DNA from: Aliivibrio sp. EL58
Lineage (GTDB): Bacteria; Pseudomonadota; Gammaproteobacteria; Enterobacterales; Vibrionaceae
Length of the DNA: 64,000 bases
Assembly: GCF_900312675.1 (NCBI RefSeq)
Contig: NZ_OMPC01000004.1
Location: forward strand, 9,218-73,217
Reading direction: 5' to 3'
Below are positions 5,712 to 15,897 of this stretch, piece after piece (the stretch's first letter is position 1; the number at the start of each line of letters is the position of its first letter). A program made the translations under genes and the position numbers. The notes below the pieces were generated by a model. The model saw only the letters and a list, made by a program, of their open reading frames with translations, was not told the DNA's origin and ran no database searches.

Positions 5712-7136
5712 ATGAATAGTAGTAATGACCCGTCCTTCTTCTTCTTTGATTATGAAACATGGGGAACTAGCCCATCTCTCGATCGCCCATGCCAATTCGC
5801 AGGGGTTCGTACCGATGAAGATTTCAATATCATTGGTGAGCCATTAGTTATTTACTGCCGCCCTCCAATTGATTATTTACCTTCTCCTGAAGCCTGTTTA
5901 ATTACTGGCATCACGCCACAAACTGCGGTAAATAAAGGCCTGTCTGAGCCTGAGTTCATTACTCAAATCCATAACGAACTATCAAAACCAAATACCTGCT
6001 CGCTAGGCTATAACAACATTCGTTTTGATGATGAAGTTTCTCGCTATACCTTATATCGTAACTTCTTTGAACCGTATGGTTGGAGCTGGCAGAACGGTAA
6101 CTCACGTTGGGATCTACTTGATGTAATGCGTGCTGTTTATGCCCTACGTCCTGAAGGCATCGAATGGCCAAAAGACGAAGAAGGCAAGCCAACCTTTAGA
6201 TTAGAAAAGCTCTCTCAAGCAAACGGCATTGAACATGAAAATGCCCACGATGCGATGGCCGATGTTATTGCCACCATCGAGTTAGCCAAAGTCGTTAAGA
6301 AAGCACAACCAAAAATGTTTAACTACCTGCTTTCTATGCGTCATAAAAAGAAAGCGGCAACGTTAATCGATATTGTTGAAATGACACCGTTAATGCACGT
6401 GTCTGGTATGTTTGGCGTAGATAGAGGCAATATCAGTTGGATTGTGCCTGTTGCTTGGCACCCAACGAATAACAACGCTGTCATTACGATTGATTTAGCA
6501 TTAGACCCAAGAGTGTTCCTAGAATTAGATGCAGAGCAATTACATCAACGCATTTATACCAAACGTGCTGATCTTGCGCCTGATGAATTACCGGTTCCTG
6601 TAAAATTAGTACATTTAAACAAGTGCCCTATTCTTGCGCCTGCTAAAACATTGACGGCTGAGAATGCTGAAAACCTAAATGTAGACAGAGCGGCGTGTTT
6701 AAAGAATCTTAAAGTGATCCGTGATAATCCTGAGATCAGACAAAAGCTAATTGCGCTTTACAGCATTGAGCCTAATTATGAGAAATCAACCAATGTAGAT
6801 ACCCTTCTATATGATGGTTTCTTCTCTCATGCTGATAAAACGACGATTGATATCATCCGTCAATCAACCCCTGAGCAGCTTATCGATTTTGAACCTAATG
6901 TTAGTGATCCTCGCATTAAGCCTTTATTGTTCCGCTACCGTGCGCGTAATTTCCCGCACACGCTAAACGAGACTGAGCAATTAAAGTGGCAAGCTCACTT
7001 ACAAGATTATTTCCAAACTCATTTGCCAGAATATGAATCAAGTTTTGAAAACCTATACCTTGAATCGGAAGGCAATGAAAAAAAGACTGCGATTCTTCGC
7101 GCCGTTTATAATTACGTACAACAGTTAGTATCATGA
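5712..7136 (+). CDS. sbcB: Exodeoxyribonuclease I
   Basis: ExoI degrades single-stranded DNA 3' to 5' and acts in mismatch repair and recombination in the cytoplasm. The 474-residue protein matches the E. coli enzyme (475) in length. The DEDDh exonuclease domain occupies the first ~200 residues: Asp13/Glu15 in FFDYETWG, NIRFDDE, and HDAMADVIAT with the last catalytic His/Asp. The SH3-like and C-terminal helical domains follow (RYRARNFPHTLNETEQLKW). Its TGA overlaps the ATG of the next gene (ATGA), coupling it to yohJ-yohK. Confidence 0.95.
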   Translation: MNSSNDPSFFFFDYETWGTSPSLDRPCQFAGVRTDEDFNIIGEPLVIYCRPPIDYLPSPEACLITGITPQTAVNKGLSEPEFITQIHNELSKPNTCSLGYNNIRFDDEVSRYTLYRNFFEPYGWSWQNGNSRWDLLDVMRAVYALRPEGIEWPKDEEGKPTFRLEKLSQANGIEHENAHDAMADVIATIELAKVVKKAQPKMFNYLLSMRHKKKAATLIDIVEMTPLMHVSGMFGVDRGNISWIVPVAWHPTNNNAVITIDLALDPRVFLELDAEQLHQRIYTKRADLAPDELPVPVKLVHLNKCPILAPAKTLTAENAENLNVDRAACLKNLKVIRDNPEIRQKLIALYSIEPNYEKSTNVDTLLYDGFFSHADKTTIDIIRQSTPEQLIDFEPNVSDPRIKPLLFRYRARNFPHTLNETEQLKWQAHLQDYFQTHLPEYESSFENLYLESEGNEKKTAILRAVYNYVQQLVS

Positions 7137-7483
7137 TTAAATATCTTTACTCTTTCGCATGGATTTTCGCCTCACTGTTTGCTGGAAACGGCATTCAATC
7201 TTGGCTAAATATTTCAGTACCCGGCAGTATTCTTGGAATGCTTATTTTATTCTCCGCTATGGTTATTGGTGTATGCAGGCCGGACTGGGCCGCGACAGGT
7301 TGCCAATTTTTCATGCGTAATATGTTAATTTTATTTATTCCGATCTCCGTTGGGTTAATGACGCATTTCGATTTGTTAATCAACAATGCGATTCCAATCA
7401 TTGTGAGTACCGCTGGTGGCTCATTATTGGTTTTAGTCTGCCTATCGTTATTTATTGATCGCCTTGATAGAGGAAATAAATAA
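7133..7483 (+). CDS. yohJ: CidA/LrgA-family holin-like membrane protein
   Basis: A 116-residue protein with four predicted transmembrane segments and the LrgA/CidA signature: GNGIQSWLNISVPGSILGML, then FMRNMLILFIPISVGLM and a C-terminal hydrophobic helix. In Enterobacteria YohJ and YohK sit immediately upstream of cdd, as here. The family is described as holin/antiholin-like or as pyruvate/murein-metabolism-linked transporters. It overlaps sbcB by four bases and yohK by one, so the two membrane proteins are probably made together. Confidence 0.88.
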   Translation: MIKYLYSFAWIFASLFAGNGIQSWLNISVPGSILGMLILFSAMVIGVCRPDWAATGCQFFMRNMLILFIPISVGLMTHFDLLINNAIPIIVSTAGGSLLVLVCLSLFIDRLDRGNK

Positions 7484-8160
7484 TGTGGGTTATTTTAACC
7501 GTTATTGTTTTTTATTCGGCTCGTTGGTTTGCGAAGCGTTTCCCTCACCCAATCAATAACCCATTATTATTGAGTGTTTGTATCGTTATTCCAATCTTGA
7601 TGGTCTTACAGGTGCCTTATGAAACCTATTACGCTGACAATGCGTTTTTAAGTTACTTGTTGCAACCTGCTGTCGTTGCTTTGGCTTACCCTTTATATGA
7701 GCAATTACCTCATATTCGTGAAAACTGGAAAATCATTCTGCTGGCGTGCTCTGTAGGCTCACTGTTTTCAATGCTGTCTGGTGCGTTCTTAGCAGTATGG
7801 ATGGGCGCAGATATGCAATTGGTTGCAAGTATATTACCAAAATCAGTTACCACACCGATTGCGATGGCTATCTCAAGTCAACTTGAAGGTGAAGCAGCGA
7901 TTGCGGCTATCTTGGTTTTATTAGCCGGTTTGATGGGCGCTATCTGTGCTTACCCTATCTATAATATGTTAGGAATTAAAAGCTCACTGGCAAGAGGGTT
8001 AACCATGGGGAATGTTTCTCATGCCCTTGGTACTGCCCAAGCGGCTGAGGTTGATTCTCAAGATGCGGCGTTTAGTTCTCTCGCTTTAGTTATCTGTGGG
8101 ATAATTACTTCATTGGTTGCCCCTCTTATTTACTCATTATTGGTATTTATAAAAGGGTAA
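7483..8160 (+). CDS. yohK: LrgB-family inner-membrane protein
   Basis: The 225-residue product has about six to eight hydrophobic segments and the LrgB hallmarks: VGSLFSMLSGAFLAVWMG, LPKSVTTPIAMAISSQLEG and GNVSHALGTAQAAEVD near the C terminus. It is the partner of the upstream LrgA-like protein, joined by a TAATG overlap. Proposed functions in the family include pyruvate uptake or control of autolysis. The stop is followed by the CRP-type control region of cdd. Confidence 0.88.
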   Translation: MWVILTVIVFYSARWFAKRFPHPINNPLLLSVCIVIPILMVLQVPYETYYADNAFLSYLLQPAVVALAYPLYEQLPHIRENWKIILLACSVGSLFSMLSGAFLAVWMGADMQLVASILPKSVTTPIAMAISSQLEGEAAIAAILVLLAGLMGAICAYPIYNMLGIKSSLARGLTMGNVSHALGTAQAAEVDSQDAAFSSLALVICGIITSLVAPLIYSLLVFIKG

Positions 8161-8184
8161 TCGGTTAAAATCCCACCAAACCAG

Positions 8185-8276
8185 TGTGACCTCTCTCTCA
8201 TTGATGTAAATAATGTATCTTTACATCAATGAGTGTGATATTGATCTATGTTTCTATGGCTATAGTCCCTAATAAT
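8185..8276 (+). promoter_or_regulatory. cdd control region: two CRP-like sites, inverted repeat and -10
   Basis: TGTGA-N6-TCTCA at 8185-8200 is one base from the CRP consensus. A weaker TGTGA-N6-TCTAT lies at 8234-8249, its centre 49 bases downstream. Between them is a perfect 14-base inverted repeat, CTCATTGATGTAAA (8197-8210) and its complement (8220-8233), with a nine-base loop. TAATAAT at 8270-8276 is a plausible -10, which would put the second CRP site near -41. The arrangement resembles the E. coli cdd promoter, where two CRP sites flank a CytR operator. The hairpin has no U-tract and is not a terminator. Confidence 0.6.
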
Positions 8277-8308
8277 GAGCCCAGAAGAAATTAAAAAGGA
8301 TCACACCG

Positions 8309-9217
8309 ATGACCACTCTACACTCTACCGCAGTACAACAACGCTTAGAAAATGCCCTTTCTGATCTGCCTGCAGATTTACAATCAGCACTAGCTTCTTT
8401 AATCAATACCCAATTTAAAGGCGTCATTACTAAAGCGCAGTTTCAAGCTTTACTCGCTGAGAGCAAACTCGATGATAAAGAATTACGTTTAGCCTTGCTT
8501 CCTCTTGCTGCGGCATTCTCTGTTGCTCCAATCTCTAACTTTTATGTTGGCGCTATCGTACGTGGTAACTCTGGCAACCTTTATTTCGGTGCCAATATGG
8601 AGTTTAGTGGGGTTCAGTTAGGCCAAACCATTCATGCTGAGCAATCTGCTATTAGCCATGCGTGGATCAAAGGTGAAACGGGTATTTCTGATATCACTAT
8701 CAACTTCAGCCCTTGTGGTCATTGTCGTCAATTCATGAACGAGCTAACAACGGCTGATAGCTTGATGATTCAATTGCCTGAGCGCGATGAGAAGTCTCTA
8801 CAAGAATATTTACCTGAATCTTTTGGTCCAAAAGATCTAGGCATTGAAGGCGGTCTATTGGCGTCGGTTTCACATGATCTTTCGTTAGATGCTGGCTCTG
8901 ATCTATTAATTAACGCATTGAAAGCAGCAAATCAAAGTCATGCTCCGTATTCACATAATATCAGTGGTATTGCACTTGAAATGAAGAGCGGTCATGTTTA
9001 TCACGGTATGTACGCTGAGAATGCGGCATTCAACCCAAGCTTACCACCACTTCAAGTTGCCCTAATCCATGCCAATATGTCTCGTGAATGTTTATCAGAG
9101 ATAACAGCAGCAGCCTTGGTTGAAAATCATAAAGGCGCAATTAGTCACTTAGCAATAACTAAAAGTACATTAGAGGCTCTTAGCCCTGAAGTGACTTTAG
9201 AGTACGCTGCGATATAA
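8309..9217 (+). CDS. cdd: Cytidine deaminase
   Basis: Converts cytidine and deoxycytidine to uridine and deoxyuridine in pyrimidine salvage. At 302 residues it is the long, two-domain dimeric form (E. coli 294). Zinc and catalytic residues are visible: His109-Ala-Glu111 in TIHAEQSA and Cys136/Cys139 in PCGHC. The C-terminal half is the catalytically silent repeat of the fold ([19 protein letters not shown]). AAGGA precedes the ATG. Expression is likely under CRP/CytR control from the region just upstream, and a strong terminator follows. Confidence 0.95.
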   Translation: MTTLHSTAVQQRLENALSDLPADLQSALASLINTQFKGVITKAQFQALLAESKLDDKELRLALLPLAAAFSVAPISNFYVGAIVRGNSGNLYFGANMEFSGVQLGQTIHAEQSAISHAWIKGETGISDITINFSPCGHCRQFMNELTTADSLMIQLPERDEKSLQEYLPESFGPKDLGIEGGLLASVSHDLSLDAGSDLLINALKAANQSHAPYSHNISGIALEMKSGHVYHGMYAENAAFNPSLPPLQVALIHANMSRECLSEITAAALVENHKGAISHLAITKSTLEALSPEVTLEYAAI

Positions 9218-9236
9218 GTGGATTAAGAGTCAATCA

Positions 9237-9269
9237 AAAAAAGAGGAGCTAATTTGCTCCTCTTTTTTT
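9237..9269. terminator. Bidirectional rho-independent terminator
   Basis: An AGAGGAGC/GCTCCTCT stem with a six-base loop is flanked by an A-run on the left and a T-run on the right, so it can stop both cdd and the convergent gene at 9333. Confidence 0.88.
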
Positions 9270-9332
9270 AACTTCAAATCTCAACGGCTCTGTCTATTTT
9301 CTATTTCTAAAAAACGCATCAAGCAAATAAGT

Positions 9333-10496
9333 CTATTGATTTTGTTTCCAACGAATTGCTGCATCAATCAATTGTCTATCCATACCCTTTTTACCCAGTA
9401 ACGAGATCCCCCATGGTGAATCGTTTACGGAAAACCAAGGTAAATGCAGCTGAGGTAGATCAGCTAAGCTTGCTAATGAGGTGTATTTCAAAATGACTGA
9501 ATTAAGCTTATATAATTGCTCATCTGACGCGGTTACTGGTGGTGCAATGTTTGTTGTGGTTGGCATTAACAACAAGGTTTTCTCATCCAACAGTGATTCT
9601 AAAACGGATTGAACAAGATCTCGCTGCTCTAATGCAATTCTCTCATCTTTGTATTTTAATGTTGAGAGCCACTTCATTTGCATTTTAATTTCATTACTTA
9701 ACACTGGATGATTACTTTCAATCCAAGGTTCAATATTACGTAAACCTCGAACTGTTGAGATCACTTTAAAGCTTTCTGCCGCTTTGTTAGTAATGATTTT
9801 ACTGATCGCTTTACTACGAACAATTTTATAAGGTGATGAGGCGATTAATTTCTCTAATTTTACTTTTGCTTCGTCTGGAATATCTTGAAATAAGCTATCT
9901 AATACCACAATGCGATCTACTGTCATAAGCGGCGACATCGGCGTTAGTATAGTTGCAACTTTTCTAATATCGGATAAATTCTTAGCAACCCACCCCAGAG
10001 AAGTCTCTTCTTTCGCAATACAAGAAATACCATTCATATTGACGGCACTGGATGATGATTTGAACCCATATAATCCAGCATACAACGCAGGTACACGGAT
10101 CCCACCATTGAGATCAGTGCCTAAACCTATGTCGGCCTCTCCATTGATAACCGCGGCAACGGCACCGCAAGATGCGCCACCAATTAATCGACCTTCACAA
10201 TTTGAGTTTTTAATCGTTGGATAATGCGGGTTACGGCCATGCAGACCAAAACCAAATTCATCCATTTGAGTTTTACCAACAAATATCGCGCCTTTCTTTA
10301 ATAAAAGATCTACCGCTGGTGCGTTTGCTTTGGCAACGTTCTGTTGTGCTAACCATGTAGGATTTCCCAAGCCATTTGGGGTATCTTTTATGTCGATACA
10401 ATCACTTACCACAAATTTTTTATTTTCTAATGCGCCGTAAAATGCCCATTGCTGTGTCGGTCCTGAATGAGGGACATACATGGTTTTGTCATCCAT
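9333..10496 (-). CDS. Amidase-signature-fold protein with all three catalytic residues replaced
   Basis: The 387-residue protein has the amidase signature fold and most resembles the AMI1-type branch: GNPTW near residue 45, GKTQMDEFGFG at 74-84, GGASCGAVAAV at 106-116 and GLGTDLNGGIRVPA at 124-137. In active members the catalytic triad is a Lys in a KD motif, a cis-Ser in GGSS and a nucleophilic Ser in GGS. Here the aligned positions are Ser31 (VVSDCID), Ala108 (GGASC) and Gly132 (NGGIR). The spacing (77 and 24 residues) equals that of AMI1 (Lys36/Ser113/Ser137, from memory), which supports the alignment. It should therefore not hydrolyse amides by the usual mechanism. The frame is intact and well conserved in fold, so a binding or scaffold role is more likely than decay. 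Monocistronic, convergent with cdd. Confidence 0.8.
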   Translation of the reverse strand: MDDKTMYVPHSGPTQQWAFYGALENKKFVVSDCIDIKDTPNGLGNPTWLAQQNVAKANAPAVDLLLKKGAIFVGKTQMDEFGFGLHGRNPHYPTIKNSNCEGRLIGGASCGAVAAVINGEADIGLGTDLNGGIRVPALYAGLYGFKSSSSAVNMNGISCIAKEETSLGWVAKNLSDIRKVATILTPMSPLMTVDRIVVLDSLFQDIPDEAKVKLEKLIASSPYKIVRSKAISKIITNKAAESFKVISTVRGLRNIEPWIESNHPVLSNEIKMQMKWLSTLKYKDERIALEQRDLVQSVLESLLDEKTLLLMPTTTNIAPPVTASDEQLYKLNSVILKYTSLASLADLPQLHLPWFSVNDSPWGISLLGKKGMDRQLIDAAIRWKQNQ

Positions 10497-10642
10497 AAAC
10501 TAAATGCAACTATTTGTTTAAAAAAAAACAGCATACCAATCACATGACTGAATACAATTCCATATATTCACACTGCCAATAAATTACTCAATAGTGTGAC
10601 TTGCCTTCAAATTTATAAAAATTAGGATAATAAAAAAACAAA

Positions 10643-10680
10643 AGGCAAACGTTTGCGTATTTGGTGATTTTTAGTATCAT
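10643..10680 (+). promoter_or_regulatory. purT promoter with PurR box
   Basis: AGGCAAACGTTTGCGT at 10643-10658 matches the PurR operator (palindromic core GCAAACGTTTGC). TTGCGT at 10653-10658 can serve as -35 and TATCAT at 10675-10680 as -10, spacing 16, so bound PurR would cover the -35 element and repress in the presence of hypoxanthine or guanine. Confidence 0.85.
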
Positions 10681-10719
10681 GTCGATATATTCACACTCAC
10701 TATCACATGAGAATTTATT

Positions 10720-11895
10720 ATGTTTGGTACCGCTCTATCTTCTTCTGCAACAAAAGTATTATTACTTGGCTCTGGTGAACTTGGTAAAGAAGTTGCTATT
10801 GAATGTCAGCGCCTTGGTTTAGAAGTCATCGCTGTTGATCGCTACTTAAACGCACCAGCAATGCAAGTTGCTCACCGTAGCTATGCCATTGATATGTTAG
10901 ATGCGGACGCACTGGAAGCGATCATCCAAAAAGAACAGCCTGATTACGTTGTTCCTGAGATCGAAGCCATTGCTACAGATAAGTTAGTCGAGTTAGAGAA
11001 ACAAGGCCTTAATGTTGTCCCTACAGCAAATGCAACAAAACTAACAATGAACCGTGAAGGCATTCGTCGTTTAGCCGCTGAGGAATTAGAACTTCCTACT
11101 TCTCCTTATCGTTTTGTAGATACTTATGAAGAATTGGTTGAAGCGGTTAAGTTTGTTGGTATGCCTTGTGTTATCAAGCCAGTAATGAGTTCATCAGGTA
11201 AAGGCCAAAGCGTAATTAAAACCGAAGCGGACATTAAAACCTCTTGGGATTATGCTCAAGATGGTGGCCGCTCTGGTGCTGGACGAGTCATTATTGAAGG
11301 TTTTGTGGATTTCGATTATGAGATTTCACTGCTAACTATTCGTGCGGTTGATGGTGTTCATTTCTGTGCGCCAATTGGTCACAGACAAGAAGATGGTGAT
11401 TACCGTGAATCATGGCAACCACAGGTTATGACAGAAGCCGCACTTAAACTGGCTCAAGACGCTGCTGAAAAAGTAGTGAATGCACTAGGTGGTTACGGCT
11501 TGTTTGGTGTTGAGCTATTCATTAAGGGTGACAACATTTACTTTAATGAAGTTTCACCTCGTCCACACGATACTGGTTTAGTTACGCTTATTTCTCAAGA
11601 AATGTCTGAGTTTGCTTTGCATGTTCGCGCCTTTACTGGAATGCCAATTAACAGCATTACTCAATATGGCCCTTCTGCTTCTTCTGTTATTTTAGGCCAA
11701 GGAACATCAACTAATATCCGCTTTGATGGATTAGCCGACGCACTTAGCCAGCCTCAAACTCAAGTTAAGTTATTCGGTAAACCAGAGATTGATGGCCGTC
11801 GTCGTTTAGGTGTAGCGATTACTCGTCGTGATAGCCTAGAACTAGCAATTGAAGATGCAATTTCGGCTTCTAATAAAGTTAAAATCACTTATTAG
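10720..11895 (+). CDS. purT: Formate-dependent phosphoribosylglycinamide formyltransferase
   Basis: PurT makes formyl-GAR from GAR, formate and ATP in de novo purine synthesis, in parallel with PurN. The 391-residue protein (E. coli 392) is a three-domain ATP-grasp enzyme: N-terminal nucleotide-binding fold with [20 protein letters not shown], central ATP-grasp with [20 protein letters not shown] and [13 protein letters not shown]-like metal site ([19 protein letters not shown]), and a C-terminal beta domain. The PurR-type promoter 60 bases upstream fits its pathway. A single-gene transcript is likely. Confidence 0.95.
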   Translation: MFGTALSSSATKVLLLGSGELGKEVAIECQRLGLEVIAVDRYLNAPAMQVAHRSYAIDMLDADALEAIIQKEQPDYVVPEIEAIATDKLVELEKQGLNVVPTANATKLTMNREGIRRLAAEELELPTSPYRFVDTYEELVEAVKFVGMPCVIKPVMSSSGKGQSVIKTEADIKTSWDYAQDGGRSGAGRVIIEGFVDFDYEISLLTIRAVDGVHFCAPIGHRQEDGDYRESWQPQVMTEAALKLAQDAAEKVVNALGGYGLFGVELFIKGDNIYFNEVSPRPHDTGLVTLISQEMSEFALHVRAFTGMPINSITQYGPSASSVILGQGTSTNIRFDGLADALSQPQTQVKLFGKPEIDGRRRLGVAITRRDSLELAIEDAISASNKVKITY

Positions 11896-12097
11896 TCAAT
11901 ACAGATAATCTCACAACAGAGCGGTATTTATGTGCTGCTTTGTTGTCTTTTATCCCATCTCAATTCGATTTTTATCTTTAATTAAAAAAATTTGATCATT
12001 TCGTTATCTAACCGTTGCAAACTTACAAGGTTAACAGGTATAAATAACGGATATTGATTCTTTATTTATATTTAACCTCTCACCATGGATGATGACT

Positions 12098-13288
12098 ATG
12101 TTTGAAAAAATCTCTGCCGCTCCAGCTGACCCAATACTTGGGCTTACTGACGAATTTAAAAATGACCCTCGTGCTGAAAAAATCAACCTTGGTGTTGGTA
12201 TTTATAAGAACGAAGCAGGTCAAACTCCTGTACTAAAAACAGTAAAAAAAGCAGAAGCGGTATTGCTTGATACTGAAAAAACAAAGTCATACCTAACAAT
12301 TCAAGGGACTGCTGAATACGGCCTTGCAGTTCAAAAACTATTATTTGGTGCTGATGCTCAAGTTATCACTGAAAAACGCGCTCAAACAGCTCAAGCACCC
12401 GGTGGCACAGGCGCACTACGTGTTGCTGGTGAGTTTATTAAACGTCAATTAGGCGACGTGAAAATTTGGATCAGTAATCCAACGTGGGCAAACCACATTG
12501 GTGTATTTACTGCAGCAGGAATTGAAACTGCGCAATACAGCTACTATAACGCTGAAACTAAATCAAAAGACTTCGCTGCGATGCTTTCTGATCTTCAGCA
12601 AGCAAGTGAAGGCGATGTAGTTTTACTTCACGGTTGCTGCCATAACCCAACGGGTATCGATCCAACGGCTGCTGAATGGGAAGAATTAGCAAAACTGTGT
12701 TCAGAAAAAGGGTTATTACCTTTATTTGATTTTGCATACCAAGGTTTTGCAAAAGGTGTTGAAGAAGATGCTTCTGGTTTACGTGTTTTTGCTCAGTACT
12801 GCCCTGAATTATTAGTAGCAAGTTCATTCTCGAAAAACTTCGGTCTATACAACGAACGTGTTGGTGCATTTACGCTGGTAGCAAAAGATGCAGCTGTTGC
12901 TTCTGATGCCTTCTCTCAAGTAAAAGCAATCATTCGTTCTATCTACTCTAACCCACCTGCTCACGGTGCTGCTGTTGTTACGCATATCTTAAATGATGAT
13001 GCACTACGTACAGAGTGGGAACAAGAAGTAGCTGAAATGCGTGATCGTATTCAAGAGATGCGTACCCTATTTGTAGCTACATTAAAAGAGCAAGGCGTTG
13101 CTGCTGACTTTAGCTTTATTGAAGGTCAAAACGGCATGTTCTCTTTCTCTGGTCTTTCTAAAGAGCAAGTTAACCGCTTAAAAGATGAGTTTGCTATTTA
13201 TATCGTAGGCTCTGGCCGTATCAGTGTTGCTGGCATGACAAAAGACAATATGCTTCCTTTATGTAAAGGAATTGCGGCGGTTCTTTAA
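12098..13288 (+). CDS. aspC: Aspartate aminotransferase
   Basis: Interconverts aspartate and 2-oxoglutarate with oxaloacetate and glutamate, using PLP. Starting at the ATG at 12098 gives 396 residues, exactly the E. coli AspC length, and the residues [20 protein letters not shown] align from the first position; in-frame ATGs at 12089 and 12092 would add two or three residues. Class I aminotransferase motifs are present: TPGGTGALR-like ([10 protein letters not shown]), HGCCHNPTG, the Schiff-base Lys in [15 protein letters not shown], and YSNPPAHG. A strong terminator follows. The broad-specificity TyrB is the close paralogue, but the N-terminal match favours AspC. Confidence 0.92.
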   Translation: MFEKISAAPADPILGLTDEFKNDPRAEKINLGVGIYKNEAGQTPVLKTVKKAEAVLLDTEKTKSYLTIQGTAEYGLAVQKLLFGADAQVITEKRAQTAQAPGGTGALRVAGEFIKRQLGDVKIWISNPTWANHIGVFTAAGIETAQYSYYNAETKSKDFAAMLSDLQQASEGDVVLLHGCCHNPTGIDPTAAEWEELAKLCSEKGLLPLFDFAYQGFAKGVEEDASGLRVFAQYCPELLVASSFSKNFGLYNERVGAFTLVAKDAAVASDAFSQVKAIIRSIYSNPPAHGAAVVTHILNDDALRTEWEQEVAEMRDRIQEMRTLFVATLKEQGVAADFSFIEGQNGMFSFSGLSKEQVNRLKDEFAIYIVGSGRISVAGMTKDNMLPLCKGIAAVL

Positions 13289-13313
13289 TCCTCCGAGCAT
13301 GCATGAAATAATT

Positions 13314-13340
13314 AAAGGCGCTTAATTTAGCGCCTTTTTT
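13314..13340. terminator. Terminator after aspC
   Basis: AAAGGCGCT and AGCGCCTTT form a nine-pair stem with a short loop, followed by a run of T. It lies between convergent aspC and the methyltransferase gene and can serve both. Confidence 0.88.
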
Positions 13341-13408
13341 TATTTCATCAATTCAACGACGACTTTTACTTTCTGTTTTACGCAACGAAAATTCGTGGGT
13401 GAATAGCC

Positions 13409-14605
13409 TTACTTAAATAGTCTTGCTTGAATAACAATGTTACGGGGCGTGTCTTCTTTTAAACAAAACTGCCCTATTCGTACTTCATAGCCTGACTCTT
13501 CCATTAATAATGCGCGATCTAAACAGAGCCACACTTCTAACGGTCTTTTAAATAAGTGTTGGATCAAGTCGCATTTCTCCATCATAACAAAAGCTGTCTT
13601 TCCTTTTTCTAGCCAGAATTCATAATCTGTGTTGTCTGGTAATATCAGTTCTTTTTTCTCAGCAGCCCAATCACAAAAGGCTTCAAAACCATCACTTAAT
13701 AATGATTTTTTAATGCTTGGGATAGAAAGATATGCATTACTCTCACTCAATGATTGTTGTAATGCCTTAAAGCCTAAACGAAAGCACATTTCTAACTCAC
13801 GGTGCTGTAAGGTTCGTTGTCCTGCAACCACCGTTTCTTGTAATGGTAAGCGTAAATCTTCTTTTGATAATACCAATGCAGATTGATTGGCTAATGCTGA
13901 GAGACTGACATAGCTTTCATCTTTTGTGAGATGGAAACAACACGGTGAAATGGTAACTGCATCAATATGATTAACGATCCCCTCTCTCAATAAATTGATG
14001 TGTAAGTCACCACACGCATGTAGCGCTACAGCATGTTGTTTTTCTTTGATTAACTCACCACAGCGTTCAGAGAGTGCATCCCCTTGCACAAAGGTCATCG
14101 CTAATTGATGTGTATCAGCATAAGCTTGTCCGCTATCACACAAGGCTTGTTGCCACTCTAAGGTTGTAACGGGTTTCGCTGTTGTCGCGTTTAATACACG
14201 CCCTAAATATCCTTTACCACCACACCACTCTAGCCATTCATTCTCTGGTTGATAGTAATCAGCCCCTAGTGCACTAAGTTTCGTAATTTGCTGCCATTTA
14301 CGACCATTTATCCCACTATCTAGGCCTTTTGGCATCTGTTTTAGAGGGGCGTGAAATTCTGGCAGTTGTCCAAGTTTATACAGTGCTTGTAATTCAGGGA
14401 TGAAGGTTGAAAGGATCTGCGCTAACTCTTCTGGTTCAGACTTTAATCGCAGCACTTCACAAGGTGCTAACGAATCTAACCACTGACTGAGCTCATTATG
14501 TGTTGAACGCCAAGGATAATCTGAACTGTGAAACGCAGAAAATTGCCAAAAAAAGACCGTCTGGGTTAACAAACGGTCTATGTCTAAAAACTGCTGAGAA
14601 TGCAT
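13409..14605 (-). CDS. SAM-dependent methyltransferase of unknown substrate (Methyltransf_32 type)
   Basis: The 398-residue protein carries a Rossmann methyltransferase domain in its middle. Motif I is WCGGKGYLGRVL around residue 130, and ALHACGDLHINLLREG with ISPCCFHL around 195-230 resembles the HACG/SPCC signature of the Methyltransf_32 family, which includes Trm13-like and GSTCD-like proteins. N- and C-terminal regions are helical and family-specific. The substrate is unknown; an RNA target is possible by family. It lies just downstream of cysB in the same direction (33-base gap), though a functional link with sulfur metabolism is not evident. Confidence 0.75.
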   Translation of the reverse strand: MHSQQFLDIDRLLTQTVFFWQFSAFHSSDYPWRSTHNELSQWLDSLAPCEVLRLKSEPEELAQILSTFIPELQALYKLGQLPEFHAPLKQMPKGLDSGINGRKWQQITKLSALGADYYQPENEWLEWCGGKGYLGRVLNATTAKPVTTLEWQQALCDSGQAYADTHQLAMTFVQGDALSERCGELIKEKQHAVALHACGDLHINLLREGIVNHIDAVTISPCCFHLTKDESYVSLSALANQSALVLSKEDLRLPLQETVVAGQRTLQHRELEMCFRLGFKALQQSLSESNAYLSIPSIKKSLLSDGFEAFCDWAAEKKELILPDNTDYEFWLEKGKTAFVMMEKCDLIQHLFKRPLEVWLCLDRALLMEESGYEVRIGQFCLKEDTPRNIVIQARLFK

Positions 14606-14638
14606 GAGAGCGGCCCTGAAAATAGTATCAGGGGGATC

Positions 14639-15637
<999 letters not shown>

Positions 15638-15897
15638 TTAAATTAAATTTTACTTATACGATATAGTTATATACTCATTCCCATCTATTTTCAAAGGCTT
15701 CAACCTAATTTTCATCAACTGTTTGTTTTTTAGCCAGAAAAATTAAAGAAATGTGAACAGCTGTCGATAAGCTTAAGGAATAACTAGTATGATAAATTAC
15801 TTTCGAGTAATTTGGTCTTAAGAATGAAGCCCTTGCTATTCATTTAGATTACAAGCTGTTACACTGGAAAAATTACTATTGGACGTATGATAAAAAT

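Noticed and set aside
8197-8233. Perfect hairpin after yohK as a rho-independent terminator
   Set aside because: No T-run follows and it sits between two CRP-like sites, so a regulatory role is more likely.
12085-12105. ATG 12085 reading MDDDYV-stop before aspC as a regulatory uORF
   Set aside because: Too short and out of frame, without support; the aspC start at 12098 is explained by alignment alone.
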